A DNA stretch of 64,000 nucleotides from Planctomycetota bacterium (lineage in GTDB: Bacteria > Planctomycetota > UBA1135 > UBA2386): NCBI GenBank assembly GCA_028281765.1, contig JANQJF010000056.1, positions 62,001 through 126,000 of the forward strand, written 5' to 3'. A program made the translations under genes and the position numbers. Shown piece after piece: positions 50,625 to 60,305 of this stretch (position 1 is its first letter; each line of letters starts with the position of its first letter). Under the pieces are notes generated by a model. That model did not search any database, was not told the DNA's origin, and worked only from the letters and a program-made list of their open reading frames with translations.

Positions 50625-51113
50625 GTGTTCGACGAGCAGCGAGAAGTTCGAGAGGGCGGCGAGTCGTCCCCGGCGAGTGCGACGGTCTACCGCGGCGACT
50701 ACGACGATGCGCTCGCGCTGCAGGTCGAGTTCGGCGCGCTCGGCATCGACGTCGAGCTCGTGCTGGAAGACGACGATGCCGAGGCTGCCGAGCTGCGAGT
50801 TCCGGAGGCGATGCACGATCAGGTGCGGCCGCTCGTCGACAAGCTGACGGCGACTCTGCTCGAGGAGGAGCGCGGTCCGCTCGTCGATCCGAACGTCGCC
50901 GAAGTGGACGCGATCGGTCGCCGGATCTGCTTCCTTTTCGCCACTGGCGTCGGCTTGCCGTTTGCCCTGCTGCTCGCGCCGGTCTACTTCGCCGCCGCGA
51001 AGCAGGCACCGCCGAGTCCGCGTGTGCACACCTACACGATGTTCTGCCTGACGGTGAGCGCGCTCGTGGTGGCGTCCGTTATCGTCGCGGTCGCGTTGCA
51101 ACTCGGCCGCTGA
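50625..51113 (+). CDS. DUF2007-like signal-transducing protein with two membrane helices
   Basis: 162 residues from GTG 50625, a start chosen from the TAGAAT hexamer 7 nt upstream and because sense residues begin there. Residues 20-85 (ATVYRGDYDDALALQVEFGALGIDVELVLEDDDAEAAELRVPEAMHDQV) look like the small ferredoxin-fold DUF2007 domain, which often senses or binds a partner. Two hydrophobic helices follow (ICFLFATGVGLPFALLLAPVYFA and FCLTVSALVVASVIVAVAL). Function unknown. It lies 17 bp upstream of the ABC exporter and may be co-expressed with it. Confidence 0.72.
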   Translation: MFDEQREVREGGESSPASATVYRGDYDDALALQVEFGALGIDVELVLEDDDAEAAELRVPEAMHDQVRPLVDKLTATLLEEERGPLVDPNVAEVDAIGRRICFLFATGVGLPFALLLAPVYFAAAKQAPPSPRVHTYTMFCLTVSALVVASVIVAVALQLGR

Positions 51114-51130
51114 CTGCTTCCGATCCAGAG

Positions 51131-52930
51131 ATGACCGCCGACTCCTCGAAGCTCCGCCTGCCGCCGCTCGGCCGGGCGATGCGGCTCGCGGCGCTCGGCG
51201 GACGGGGACTCCTGGTTGCGAACTTCACGCTCGCGCTCGTGCAGGGCGTCGTCCCGGTGGTCTCGATCTGGTTGATGAAGCTCGTCGTCGACGCGATCAC
51301 GGCAGGCATCGGAACGGACGATCCGGATGCGGCCTTCGACGACTTGCTGACGGTCGTCCTGATCGCGGCTGGCGTCATGCTGCTCGGCCAGGTCTTCCGC
51401 ACGGTGGCCAGCCTGGTGTCGGAGCTCTACGGCCAGCGCGTCGGCGATCGTGTTGCCGCCGAGATCCACGCGCACGCGAACGCCCTGGACCTCGGCGATT
51501 TCGAGGACCCGACGTTTCACGATGCGCTCCAGCGGGCACATTCCGAGGGCCCGACGCGGCCGGTCGCGATCGTCGCCGTCCTCGGCGGACTGTTGCAGTC
51601 GTCGGTCACGCTACTCGGCATGGCGGTGGTGCTGGGCACGCTGCACTGGGCGGTGCCCTTTGTGGTGACGATTGCTGCCGTGCCGGCGGTGGTCGTGCGG
51701 CTGCGTCACGCGCGACGGCTCTACGAGTGGCAGATGCAGCGGACTCCGGATCAGCGATCGACCGGTTACTTCAATGCCGTGCTGACGTCGCCGCAGGCCG
51801 CCAAGGACGTGCGCGTCTTCGGCCTCGGCTCGTGGCTCTCGCAGCGCTACATCGATCTACGCCTGCAGCTACGCGGAGAACGCATCGCGCTGTCGTGGCG
51901 CCTGGGGCGTGCCGAGCTCTTCGCGCAGCTGCTGTCACTCTCCGTCGTGTTCGGTTCGTATCTCTGGCTCGGCTGGAGCGCGATCACGGGCGTGCTCACG
52001 CTCGGCGCCCTCGTGCTGCACACACAGGCGATCCAGAGGCTGCAGGGTTCGGTGGGCGAGTTGCTGCGGAGCGGTGCTCGTTTGCTCGAGGACGGGATGT
52101 TCCTCGAGCACTACTTCGCGTTCTTGGATCGACAGCCTCGCATCTGTGCGCACGATCCCGTGAGTCCGGTTCCGGAGCGGATCGAGTCGCTCCGATTCGA
52201 GAGCGTCGGCTTCACCTATCCTGGCCGCCCGGAGCCTGCGCTGGCGGGAATCGATCTCACGATCCAGCACGGCGAGCGAGTCGCGATCGTCGGGCAGAAC
52301 GGCGCGGGCAAGTCGACGCTGATCAAGCTGCTGTGTCGGCTCTACGATCCGCAGGTCGGTGTGATCACCTGCAACGGGATCGACATTCGTCGCTTCGACC
52401 CGACCAAGTGGCGCTCACGCCTCGGCGTGCTCTTCCAGGACGCTGTGCCGTTCGAGCTGAGCGCGCGTGACAACATCGCGTTCGGCGCCCTGGGCTCCGA
52501 TCACCCGGTCGAAGAGGCCGCCGTTCTCGCGGGGATCCACGATCGCCTCGCCGCCTTGCCGAATGGCTACGACACGATCGTCAGCCGTCGATTCGCAGGC
52601 GGATCCGAGTTGAGCATCGGGGAGCGGCGCATGCTGCTGCTCGCGCGCGTGCTGCATCGGCAGGCGCCTCTGCTCGTGCTCGACGAGCCGTCCGCGAGCC
52701 TCGATCCGCGCAATGAGGTCGCGATCTTCGACAGGCTGCAGGCCGCGGCCGGGGACCGCACGCTACTCTTCGTCACCCACCGGCCGCCGACGCTCGCGTT
52801 CGCGCAGCGCGTCTTGGTCCTCGATCGCGCTCACCTCGTAGAAGACGGCGCACCCGCGGAGCTCGCGCGACAGGGTGGGCCGTTCGCGCGCCTGTTCAGC
52901 GCCCCGCGTCCGGATCGAACTTCGGGTTGA
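51131..52930 (+). CDS. ABC transporter, fused permease and ATPase (exporter type)
   Basis: 599 residues. The transmembrane half (about 25-320) has roughly six helices of the MsbA/lantibiotic-exporter type. The ATPase half has Walker A GQNGAGKST (388-396), a divergent signature LSIGE (494-498, usual LSGGQ), Walker B LLVLDEP (514-520) and the switch histidine THRPP. ATP hydrolysis drives export of a lipid, peptide or drug; substrate unknown. A homodimer is expected since there is no partner gene. Its last 35 bp overlap the convergent sulfatase gene. Confidence 0.93.
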   Translation: MTADSSKLRLPPLGRAMRLAALGGRGLLVANFTLALVQGVVPVVSIWLMKLVVDAITAGIGTDDPDAAFDDLLTVVLIAAGVMLLGQVFRTVASLVSELYGQRVGDRVAAEIHAHANALDLGDFEDPTFHDALQRAHSEGPTRPVAIVAVLGGLLQSSVTLLGMAVVLGTLHWAVPFVVTIAAVPAVVVRLRHARRLYEWQMQRTPDQRSTGYFNAVLTSPQAAKDVRVFGLGSWLSQRYIDLRLQLRGERIALSWRLGRAELFAQLLSLSVVFGSYLWLGWSAITGVLTLGALVLHTQAIQRLQGSVGELLRSGARLLEDGMFLEHYFAFLDRQPRICAHDPVSPVPERIESLRFESVGFTYPGRPEPALAGIDLTIQHGERVAIVGQNGAGKSTLIKLLCRLYDPQVGVITCNGIDIRRFDPTKWRSRLGVLFQDAVPFELSARDNIAFGALGSDHPVEEAAVLAGIHDRLAALPNGYDTIVSRRFAGGSELSIGERRMLLLARVLHRQAPLLVLDEPSASLDPRNEVAIFDRLQAAAGDRTLLFVTHRPPTLAFAQRVLVLDRAHLVEDGAPAELARQGGPFARLFSAPRPDRTSG

Positions 52931-54269
52931 GCTCGCGTGGGACCGGCGCCGCGACCGATTCGCGCCACGCCTTCATCTGGTCGTGCATGGCGGCGACCCG
53001 ATCGGGGTGCTGCTCGGCGAGGTTTCGCGTCTCCCCGATGTCGCTGCCGAGGTCGTAGAGCTCGAGGCGTCCGTCCTCGAAGAACTCGATCAACTTCCAG
53101 TCGCCCTGCCGAATGGCGGCCGCGGGCGTCGTGCGCCACGGGTTCTTGCTGCGCTTCGTCGCCTGCAGGTATGCGGGGAAGTGCCAGTGCAGACTCCGAG
53201 CGGGCAGTTCTTCGCCGTCGAGCAGCGGAGTCAGACTGACGCCGTCCGCGCGTTCGGGCTTGGCACCGCCGAGTTCTGCGAACGTCTGGAACAGATCGAT
53301 CCCGAGTACCGGGGTCTCGCAGCTGCCGCCCCGGATCCGACCCGGCCACGCCATGATCATCGGCACGCGGATTCCACCCTCGTAGAGCATGCCCTTGGCG
53401 CCTCGCAGCGGGTGCATGCCCGTGACGTTGCCGTGGCCGCCGTTGTCGGAGAAGAACACGACGAGCGTGTTGTCGCGTAGGTCGAGTTCATCGAGCACAT
53501 CCAGAATGCGGCCGACGCTGATGTCGACGCTCTCGACCATCGCGGCGTACTTCGGGTTGTTGTGGTGCCCGTCTCCCGACTTGTTGCGGTACTTCTCGGT
53601 GCGCTCCTCGACGGCCTGGATCGGCGTGTGCACCGCGTAGTGGGCCAGGTGCAGAAAGAACGGCGTCTCACGGTTCTTCCGCACGAAGTCGATCGCTTCG
53701 TCGGTGAGGCGCGCGGTCAGATGCTCGCCCTTCGGACCGTTTGGAAGCTGGGGGTTCTTGTACGGAGCGAAGTAGCCGCCGCGCGGGGACCCCGATTTGT
53801 TCCCCCCGATGTTGACGTCGAACCCTTGCGTCGTCGGATCGTCTCCCAAGTGCCACTTGCCGACGTGCGCCGTCGCGTATCCCTGCTGCTGCAGCAGCTC
53901 CGCGATCGTCACGAAGTTGCCGTCGAGGTCGGTGCGGTTCTGCGTCGGAACCAACTTGCGGTGCTTCGCCTTGCCGCGGGCCGGGGAGCCGACGGTGTAG
54001 ACGCCGTGCCGCGGTGTGTAGAGTCCGGACATCAGGCAGGCACGGCTCGGTGCGCAGTTCGGCGCGTTGGCGTACGCGTTGCTGAAGACGAGCCCTTCCA
54101 TCGCGAGCCGGTCGATGCGCGGCGTCTCGTAGTAGCGGCTTCCCATGAAGCCGAGGTCGCGCCATCCCAGGTCGTCGATCAGGAAGAAGACGATGTTCGG
54201 CGGACGCTGGGTTGCGGCGACGTCCGTCGCGCACCCGCACAGCAGCAAGAGAATCAGGATGCGTAGCAC
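52896..54269 (-). CDS. Sulfatase (arylsulfatase A-like), exported
   Basis: 457 residues. The start is GTG 54269, because the signal VLRILILLLLCGC (lipobox-like cysteine) begins there; the longer frame upstream is not signal-like. The fold starts PNIVFFLIDDLGWRDLGFMG with the metal aspartates. The formylglycine motif CAPSR is at 72-76, followed by ACLMSGLYTPRHGVYT. GKWHLGD, FFSDNGG and QGDWKLIEF also match the family. It hydrolyses sulfate esters, probably of sulfated polysaccharides, outside the cytoplasm. The 3' end overlaps the ABC exporter gene by 35 bp, tail to tail. Confidence 0.93.
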   Translation of the reverse strand: MLRILILLLLCGCATDVAATQRPPNIVFFLIDDLGWRDLGFMGSRYYETPRIDRLAMEGLVFSNAYANAPNCAPSRACLMSGLYTPRHGVYTVGSPARGKAKHRKLVPTQNRTDLDGNFVTIAELLQQQGYATAHVGKWHLGDDPTTQGFDVNIGGNKSGSPRGGYFAPYKNPQLPNGPKGEHLTARLTDEAIDFVRKNRETPFFLHLAHYAVHTPIQAVEERTEKYRNKSGDGHHNNPKYAAMVESVDISVGRILDVLDELDLRDNTLVVFFSDNGGHGNVTGMHPLRGAKGMLYEGGIRVPMIMAWPGRIRGGSCETPVLGIDLFQTFAELGGAKPERADGVSLTPLLDGEELPARSLHWHFPAYLQATKRSKNPWRTTPAAAIRQGDWKLIEFFEDGRLELYDLGSDIGETRNLAEQHPDRVAAMHDQMKAWRESVAAPVPRELNPKFDPDAGR

Positions 54270-54330
54270 ACGGCTATTGGATCGGTCGCGCACGGGTACG
54301 CAAGTCACCAACGCTGGGGCAGCCGGCGCG

Positions 54331-54353
54331 TCCCGGGCCGGGGAGGCCCGGGA
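54331..54353. terminator. GC hairpin upstream of the sulfatase gene
   Basis: TCCCGGGCC (54331-54339) and GGCCCGGGA (54345-54353) form a perfect 9-bp stem with a GGGGA loop. It sits between the 35-aa peptide gene and the sulfatase on the minus strand. It has no T tract, so it may be a processing or pausing hairpin rather than a terminator. Confidence 0.4.
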
Positions 54354-54372
54354 ATCACCGGCAGGTGGCGAT

Positions 54373-54407
54373 GTGTTCGCTAGATGCTGGTCGGGTGAAG
54401 CGAACAC
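54373..54407 (-). terminator. Hairpin at the 3' end of the small peptide gene
   Basis: GTGTTCGCT (54373-54381) and AGCGAACAC (54399-54407) are perfect 9-bp arms with a 17-base loop. On the minus strand the stem begins at the last base of the peptide's stop codon. It probably ends or stabilises the operon transcript; no T tract follows. Confidence 0.45.
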
Positions 54408-54514
54408 TACGGGAGCAAGATGATCCCGGACGTGTACAGCGCCACCGACAGGCATGCCGTCACCGTGACGGCGAGCCGATCGGAGATCGGCTTTCTGCGA
54501 TACGTAATCTTCAT
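54407..54514 (-). CDS. 35-residue single-pass membrane peptide
   Basis: A short frame read as MKITYRRKPISDRL followed by a hydrophobic helix (AVTVTACLSVALYTSGIILLP) and a stop. The case for a real gene is its very strong Shine-Dalgarno, AAGGAG at 54521-54526, 6 nt before the ATG, in a genome region where few genes have one. It follows the ECF sigma gene on the same strand after an attenuator-like hairpin. Positive residues precede the helix, so the N-terminus should stay in the cytoplasm. It may be a regulator or anti-sigma-like partner (inference). Too short to place in a family. Confidence 0.6.
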   Translation of the reverse strand: MKITYRRKPISDRLAVTVTACLSVALYTSGIILLP

Positions 54515-54520
54515 GGTGTC

Positions 54521-54526
54521 CTCCTT
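54521..54526 (-). promoter_or_regulatory. Strong Shine-Dalgarno of the 35-residue peptide
   Basis: AAGGAG followed by G on the minus strand, 6 nt before ATG 54514. It is the main evidence that the peptide is translated. Confidence 0.65.
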
Positions 54527-54557
54527 CTCGTGCTGGACGCCTCGAAGAGGGCCGAAA

Positions 54558-54580
54558 ACCTCGTGACCGAAGCGAGGTTC
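54558..54580 (-). terminator. Intrinsic terminator or attenuator after the ECF sigma gene
   Basis: On the minus strand AACCTCG and CGAGGTT (54574-54580 and 54558-54564) form a 7-bp stem with a 9-base loop, followed by TTTTC. It lies 18 bp after the sigma stop and before the small peptide gene, so it could set the ratio of peptide to sigma transcript. Confidence 0.6.
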
Positions 54581-54597
54581 TCTACCTTGTGGGAGGT

Positions 54598-55221
54598 TCA
54601 GTCTTCGAAGAGGACACCGCTTTGCTCGTAGCCCGCGGCCAACAGGGCCTTCGCGAGAGCGGTCCGCGCTTTGCCGTACGCCATGCGCGCGGCGTCCGCG
54701 GTCGGCTTGTCCAGCTGCTCGGCGATCTCGGCCCACGACGCGCCCGCGAAGTGCCGCTGCACGATCAGTTCGCGGATGTCCGCTGGCATGTTCTCGAGAG
54801 CGGACAGCAGGATCTCGTGACGTTCGGCCTTGTCGACCTTGTCGAGTGGCTTGGTCTTGCCGTCCTCGGGGTGCAGGTCCGGGTTCGGGTCGACCTCGCG
54901 CTGCTTGTCGACGTCGCGCTTGCCGCCGGAGCGGATGCTCTTCGCGGCGTCCGAGATCTGATTCTCCGCGATTTTCGCGAGCCAGTTGATCAGGCTCGCC
55001 TCGGAGCGGATCTCGAGGCGCTCGATGATGCGTGCGGCCGTGATGAACGTCTCTTGCGACAGGTCGGCCGAGTCGAACGCGAGCCGGAGGCGCGCACCCA
55101 TGCGGGCGCGGACGACGGCGCGGACGCGATCGTAGTAGCGCGAAAACAGCTGACTCAGGGCGTCTTGGTCGCCGGATTGCGCGGCGCCGACGAGCTCGAG
55201 GCTCTTTTCGAAATCGGTCAT
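54598..55221 (-). CDS. ECF-subfamily RNA polymerase sigma factor
   Basis: 207 residues. Region 2 is about 20-90 (ALSQLFSRYYDRVRAVVRARMGARLRLAFDSADLSQETFITAARIIERLE). Region 4 is about 140-200 (LENMPADIRELIVQRHFAGASWAEIAEQLDKPTADAARMAYGKAR). A charged linker rich in Asp/Lys (DVDKQREVDPNPDLHPEDGK) separates them. Only 3 bp separate it from the Ser/Thr kinase gene upstream, so they are one operon. In planctomycetes kinase-linked ECF factors are thought to be controlled by phosphorylation instead of an anti-sigma factor, which fits here. Confidence 0.92.
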   Translation of the reverse strand: MTDFEKSLELVGAAQSGDQDALSQLFSRYYDRVRAVVRARMGARLRLAFDSADLSQETFITAARIIERLEIRSEASLINWLAKIAENQISDAAKSIRSGGKRDVDKQREVDPNPDLHPEDGKTKPLDKVDKAERHEILLSALENMPADIRELIVQRHFAGASWAEIAEQLDKPTADAARMAYGKARTALAKALLAAGYEQSGVLFED

Positions 55222-55224
55222 GGG

Positions 55225-56997
55225 TCAGAGCGAGACGGTTAGCTTCGCGAAGTGGTTCTCTTCGATTCGTTCCGAATCGAAGATGTCGAAGACGGATCGG
55301 GCGCTTCCACCTGTTCCGCGCAGAGGTCCATCGAGGCGTTCCAAGAGGTCCTGTGCGTGATCGGTCGGGACGGTTTGGACCCCGCGATTCCCGGCGTACG
55401 TGTTCAGCCCGTCGACGACCTCTTGGAGGATGTCGATGCTCGCGGCCTCAGTCACGGTATAGAACATGAGCTCGCCTTTGCAGCCCGGCGCGACGATTGC
55501 CTCGCGAGACGCGAACTCGACCACGTGTCGTCCGGACTCCACGACGGATTTGAACGGGCTCTCGTCGGCGGGGTTCTTCGCGCGGACGGGTATGAAGGAC
55601 TCCTCGCCCGATGTCGACTTCAGTTTCGCGATCGCGAAGACCGCTGTCGTGCTCTTGGCTTCGAGCTCGACGCCGCCGGCGGCGGGCCTTGCCATGCCGG
55701 CCTGGCCGGCGTGAGCGAACCCCGCGACCAGCTTCACGCTGGGGCTCGGCATCAGGAGCCACGTCGCCGTCATCGTGATCGCGATCGTCGCCGCGACGAG
55801 CGACGCCGTTCGATTCCGTCGCACGAAGTAGCGCGCGCGACGCGCCATCGAGCCTCTGCACGCCGTCGGTATCTCGGTGCCGCCGAGGTAGCGCTCGAGG
55901 TCCTCGCGAAACGCGCGCGCGCTCGCGTAGCGCCGTTCGACGTTGTGCTCCATCGCCTTGAGGCAGATGTCCTGGAGCTCACGCGGTACGTGCTCGTCGA
56001 GTTTGCGCGGCATCTCGACATCGCCACGTGAGATGTGCGTCAGGACCTCCGAGATCGAGTCGCCCTTGATCGCGCGTTTGAGCGTCAGGAACTCGTAGAG
56101 CACCGCGCCCATCTGGTAGACGTCCGAGCGGGGGTTGATGCCGGACTGCTGCGTCTCGACCTGCTCTGGCGCGACGTAGAACAGCGTGCCGAAGAGTCCC
56201 TGGGTGATATCGCCGGACTTCGTATCGAGCGTGCGTCCGAGACCGAAGTCGAGCAGCATCGGTTTGCCGCCGCCGCACAGCATGATGTTGTTCGGTTTGA
56301 GGTCGCGGTGGACGACGCCCTTCTGGTGCGCGGCTTCGAGGATGCGTAGGATCGCGGCCGTGATGCGGGCGACGGATCGGTACCAGTCCTCGTTACCGAG
56401 GATCTGGTCCTCTTCGTGCGTCGGCTCCCGATCGATGATCCGCAGGATGTCGCGTGCCGTCGGCTTCGCGCCGAGCTCCGAGGCCTTGCCGATCACGTCC
56501 GACAGCGGAATCCCGTCGACGAGCTGCATGGCGAAGAACGTCATGTTGCCGTCGGCACAGAAGTCGTGAACCGCCGCGATGCCGGGATGATCGATGCGCT
56601 GCATCAGCTGGGTTTCGCGGCGGATGTTCTCGACGGAGTCGAGGGACGCGCACGCGTTGCTGTTCAGGATCTTGACGGCGACGGTGCGCTCGAGGTGGGC
56701 GTCGTGTGCCGCCCAGACTTCACCCATGCCTCCTTCGCCGATCTTCCGCTCCAGCCGGTACCGATCGGCGAGCACGAGCCCGGGCTCCACCTTGTGGATG
56801 AACTGGTGGATCTCGTTGTCACCGGTCGCCACGAGTCGACGGAACAGGTCGCGATCCGAGTCCGTCGCGAGCTGCCGTAGGTAGTCCTCGAGATCTGGCG
56901 ACTCACCCGACTCCTTGGCGACGAAGAACTCGGACGCCAGGCGGTCGAGCAGCGAGTCGTCGGAGGAGTCGTCGAGGGGACGCGTCGGGTCGGTCAT
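55225..56997 (-). CDS. Membrane Ser/Thr protein kinase
   Basis: 590 residues. The kinase domain is at 80-375: glycine loop IGEGGMGEVWAAHD, catalytic K109 in VAVKIL, HRDLKPNNIML (230-240), DFG (250-252) and the activation segment FGTLFYVAPEQ, all intact. An insertion around 175-205 (ASELGAKPTARDILRIIDREPTHEED) precedes the catalytic loop. One transmembrane helix lies near 405-425 (ASLVAATIAITMTATWLLM). The C-terminal 165 residues are an extracytoplasmic beta-rich domain (ELEAKSTTAVFAIAKLKSTSGEESFIPVRA) that may sense envelope signals. Co-operonic with the ECF sigma factor; a 43-bp palindrome lies just upstream. Confidence 0.92.
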   Translation of the reverse strand: MTDPTRPLDDSSDDSLLDRLASEFFVAKESGESPDLEDYLRQLATDSDRDLFRRLVATGDNEIHQFIHKVEPGLVLADRYRLERKIGEGGMGEVWAAHDAHLERTVAVKILNSNACASLDSVENIRRETQLMQRIDHPGIAAVHDFCADGNMTFFAMQLVDGIPLSDVIGKASELGAKPTARDILRIIDREPTHEEDQILGNEDWYRSVARITAAILRILEAAHQKGVVHRDLKPNNIMLCGGGKPMLLDFGLGRTLDTKSGDITQGLFGTLFYVAPEQVETQQSGINPRSDVYQMGAVLYEFLTLKRAIKGDSISEVLTHISRGDVEMPRKLDEHVPRELQDICLKAMEHNVERRYASARAFREDLERYLGGTEIPTACRGSMARRARYFVRRNRTASLVAATIAITMTATWLLMPSPSVKLVAGFAHAGQAGMARPAAGGVELEAKSTTAVFAIAKLKSTSGEESFIPVRAKNPADESPFKSVVESGRHVVEFASREAIVAPGCKGELMFYTVTEAASIDILQEVVDGLNTYAGNRGVQTVPTDHAQDLLERLDGPLRGTGGSARSVFDIFDSERIEENHFAKLTVSL

Positions 56998-57037
56998 CTG
57001 GAGGTCCAGTGTGTCACATGGCGGGAGAGTGCCATAG

Positions 57038-57080
57038 CGCTTCGCTGGGGGCAGGGACCGGGCCTGCCCCCAGCGAAGCG
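57038..57080. repeat. 43-bp perfect inverted repeat (18-bp arms)
   Basis: CGCTTCGCTGGGGGCAGG (57038-57055) and its exact complement (57063-57080) flank a 7-base spacer. It lies in the 102-bp gap between two minus-strand genes of the signalling cassette. With no T tract on either side, it looks more like a REP-type dispersed element or operator than a classical terminator. I saw no second copy in the window. Confidence 0.85.
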
Positions 57081-57099
57081 ATAATCTGAGAGAAACCGG

Positions 57100-57804
57100 T
57101 CAGGGCCCGACGCGCGACACGATGGTGCCGTTTTCGTCCAAGAACTCGAGGGCCGCTGCTCCGTCCGCCCCGACGCAGAGCCGAGCCCGAATTCGTGCCG
57201 CGCGGTCGCGCAGGAACACTCCGGCACGGCCGCTCTCGTCGCGTCCGACGAACAGTCGCTGCGCGCCGAACGGATCGCGGAAACCGATCTTGCCTAGGAA
57301 CGACTCGATCTCCCGGGTCTTCGCTTCGCCGTCCTCGATCCCGTTGATCCGGGTTCGCTCTCCGAGCACCTCGTCCAGCGGGAGCTCCGGCCGGTCCCAG
57401 ACTCGCAGCCCGGCGATCCGTTTCGCTCCGTCGTTTCCCTTCCGTTCGCCGTAGGTCAGACCGACGACCTGGTCCTGTTTGTGCTGGTCGAACAACAGCG
57501 ACGCGCTCGCGTCGCCGTCTTCGCCGCGAAACACGAGGCCGCCGCACTCGTCACCTTCGTCGTTGAAGAACAGCATCCCGGGGTGGCTCGAGCTGCGCTT
57601 GCTCTCGACGCCGTTGAGGATCGGCCCGGGAAAGCGCGTTTCGTTCGCGATCAGGAGTTTGAGCGCGCCGTCCTCGCCGACGACGTTCAGGCGACGGACG
57701 GTGAGCTCGTCGAGCTCGAGTCGGCTGCCGTTTGCGAGCACTACCACGAGCGCGATCGTGACGGCGAGGGCGTACGCGAGAACTATGTGCAGCTGCCAGC
57801 GCAT
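57100..57804 (-). CDS. Single-pass membrane protein with beta-repeat region, unknown function
   Basis: 234 residues. One N-terminal helix (MRWQLHIVLAYALAVTIALVVVLANG) precedes a soluble part with LDELTVRRLNVVGEDGALKLLIANETRFPGP, HPGMLFFNDEGDECGGLVFRGED and a FDQHKQDQVVGL segment. Proteins with this GMLFFNDEG pattern occur in many bacteria without known function. ATG 57804 has TAACAT, which contains the stop of the upstream pseudokinase-caspase gene, 8 nt before it. Membership in the caspase/kinase/sigma cassette suggests an envelope-side signalling or sensing role (inference). Confidence 0.75.
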   Translation of the reverse strand: MRWQLHIVLAYALAVTIALVVVLANGSRLELDELTVRRLNVVGEDGALKLLIANETRFPGPILNGVESKRSSSHPGMLFFNDEGDECGGLVFRGEDGDASASLLFDQHKQDQVVGLTYGERKGNDGAKRIAGLRVWDRPELPLDEVLGERTRINGIEDGEAKTREIESFLGKIGFRDPFGAQRLFVGRDESGRAGVFLRDRAARIRARLCVGADGAAALEFLDENGTIVSRVGP

Positions 57805-57815
57805 GGCAGCGCATG

Positions 57816-59519
<1,704 letters not shown>

Positions 59520-59531
59520 TGTGCGCGGACG

Positions 59532-59537
59532 AGTGTA
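59532..59537 (-). promoter_or_regulatory. -10-like hexamer TACACT before the pseudokinase-caspase gene
   Basis: TACACT on the minus strand ends 12 nt before ATG 59519, within the 27-bp gap after the GT2 gene. It suggests the signalling cassette has its own promoter. Confidence 0.4.
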
Positions 59538-59546
59538 GCGCCTTCG

Positions 59547-60305
59547 CTATCGCTGTGGCTTGTCGAACAGGCGGAACTTGATGCCGACCTTTCGCAGCAA
59601 GAACTGCGAGGCGACCTTCAGGTTCACGAGGCCGTAACGGACCGAGGGCCAGAACGCGATCGACGACGCTTCCTTGAAGTAGCGGACGGGCATCGGCGCG
59701 GTTGCGACCGTAAAGCCCGCGTAGATCGACTGCGCCAAGAACTGCGCGTCGAACCCGAAGTCGTTCGTGTTGTTCTCGAACGAGACGTTCTCGAGAACCT
59801 TACGCGTGTAAGCGCGGAAGCCCGAGTGGTACTCGCCGATGTTCATGCCGAACGTGAGGTTCAGGAAGATCGTGAGGACGCGGTTGCTCAGGTACTTCCA
59901 CACCGGCATCCCGCCCTTCAGGCATTCGCGGCGCGAGCGGATGCGGCTGCCGAGGATCACGTCGGTCGTGCCGTCGGCGAGGAAGCCGACGAAGTGCGGG
60001 ACGAGTCGCGCGTCGTACTGGTTGTCCGGGTGCAGCATCACGACGATGTCCGCCCCGCGCTCGAGCGCTGCGAGGTAGAGCATCTTCTGGTTGCCGCCGT
60101 AGCCGAGGTTCTGCGGTGTGACGAGCACGTCGAGTCCGAGCTTCTCCGCGAGTTCGACCGTGCCGTCCTTGCTGCAGTCGTCCCCGACGATCAGCATGTC
60201 GTAGCTGCCCTCGGGAATGTCGTTGAGCGTGTCCTCGAGCGTCTGCTCGGCGTTGTACGCCGGCATGACGACCGCGACCTTCGGGTTGTCGATCTGCTCC
60301 TTCAT
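59547..60305 (-). CDS. Glycosyltransferase family 2 (polyprenyl-phosphate sugar synthase-like)
   Basis: 252 residues. The GT2 core includes VAVVMPAYNAEQTLEDTL, IVGDDCSKDGT, and the DxD-like site MLHPDNQYDARLV, followed by GSRIRSR. The amphipathic C-terminal part (FWPSVRYGLVNLKVASQFLLRKVG) is like dolichol- or undecaprenyl-phosphate mannose/glucose synthases that make lipid-linked sugar donors. Its start overlaps the stop of the membrane glycosyltransferase gene (ATGA), giving the classic donor-synthase/transferase pair. Sugar unknown. Confidence 0.9.
   Translation of the reverse strand: MKEQIDNPKVAVVMPAYNAEQTLEDTLNDIPEGSYDMLIVGDDCSKDGTVELAEKLGLDVLVTPQNLGYGGNQKMLYLAALERGADIVVMLHPDNQYDARLVPHFVGFLADGTTDVILGSRIRSRRECLKGGMPVWKYLSNRVLTIFLNLTFGMNIGEYHSGFRAYTRKVLENVSFENNTNDFGFDAQFLAQSIYAGFTVATAPMPVRYFKEASSIAFWPSVRYGLVNLKVASQFLLRKVGIKFRLFDKPQR

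Noticed and set aside
54270-54455. N-terminal extension of the second sulfatase
   Set aside because: The 62 extra residues are not signal-like and would cover the hairpins and the small peptide gene's 3' end. The hydrophobic signal begins at GTG 54269.
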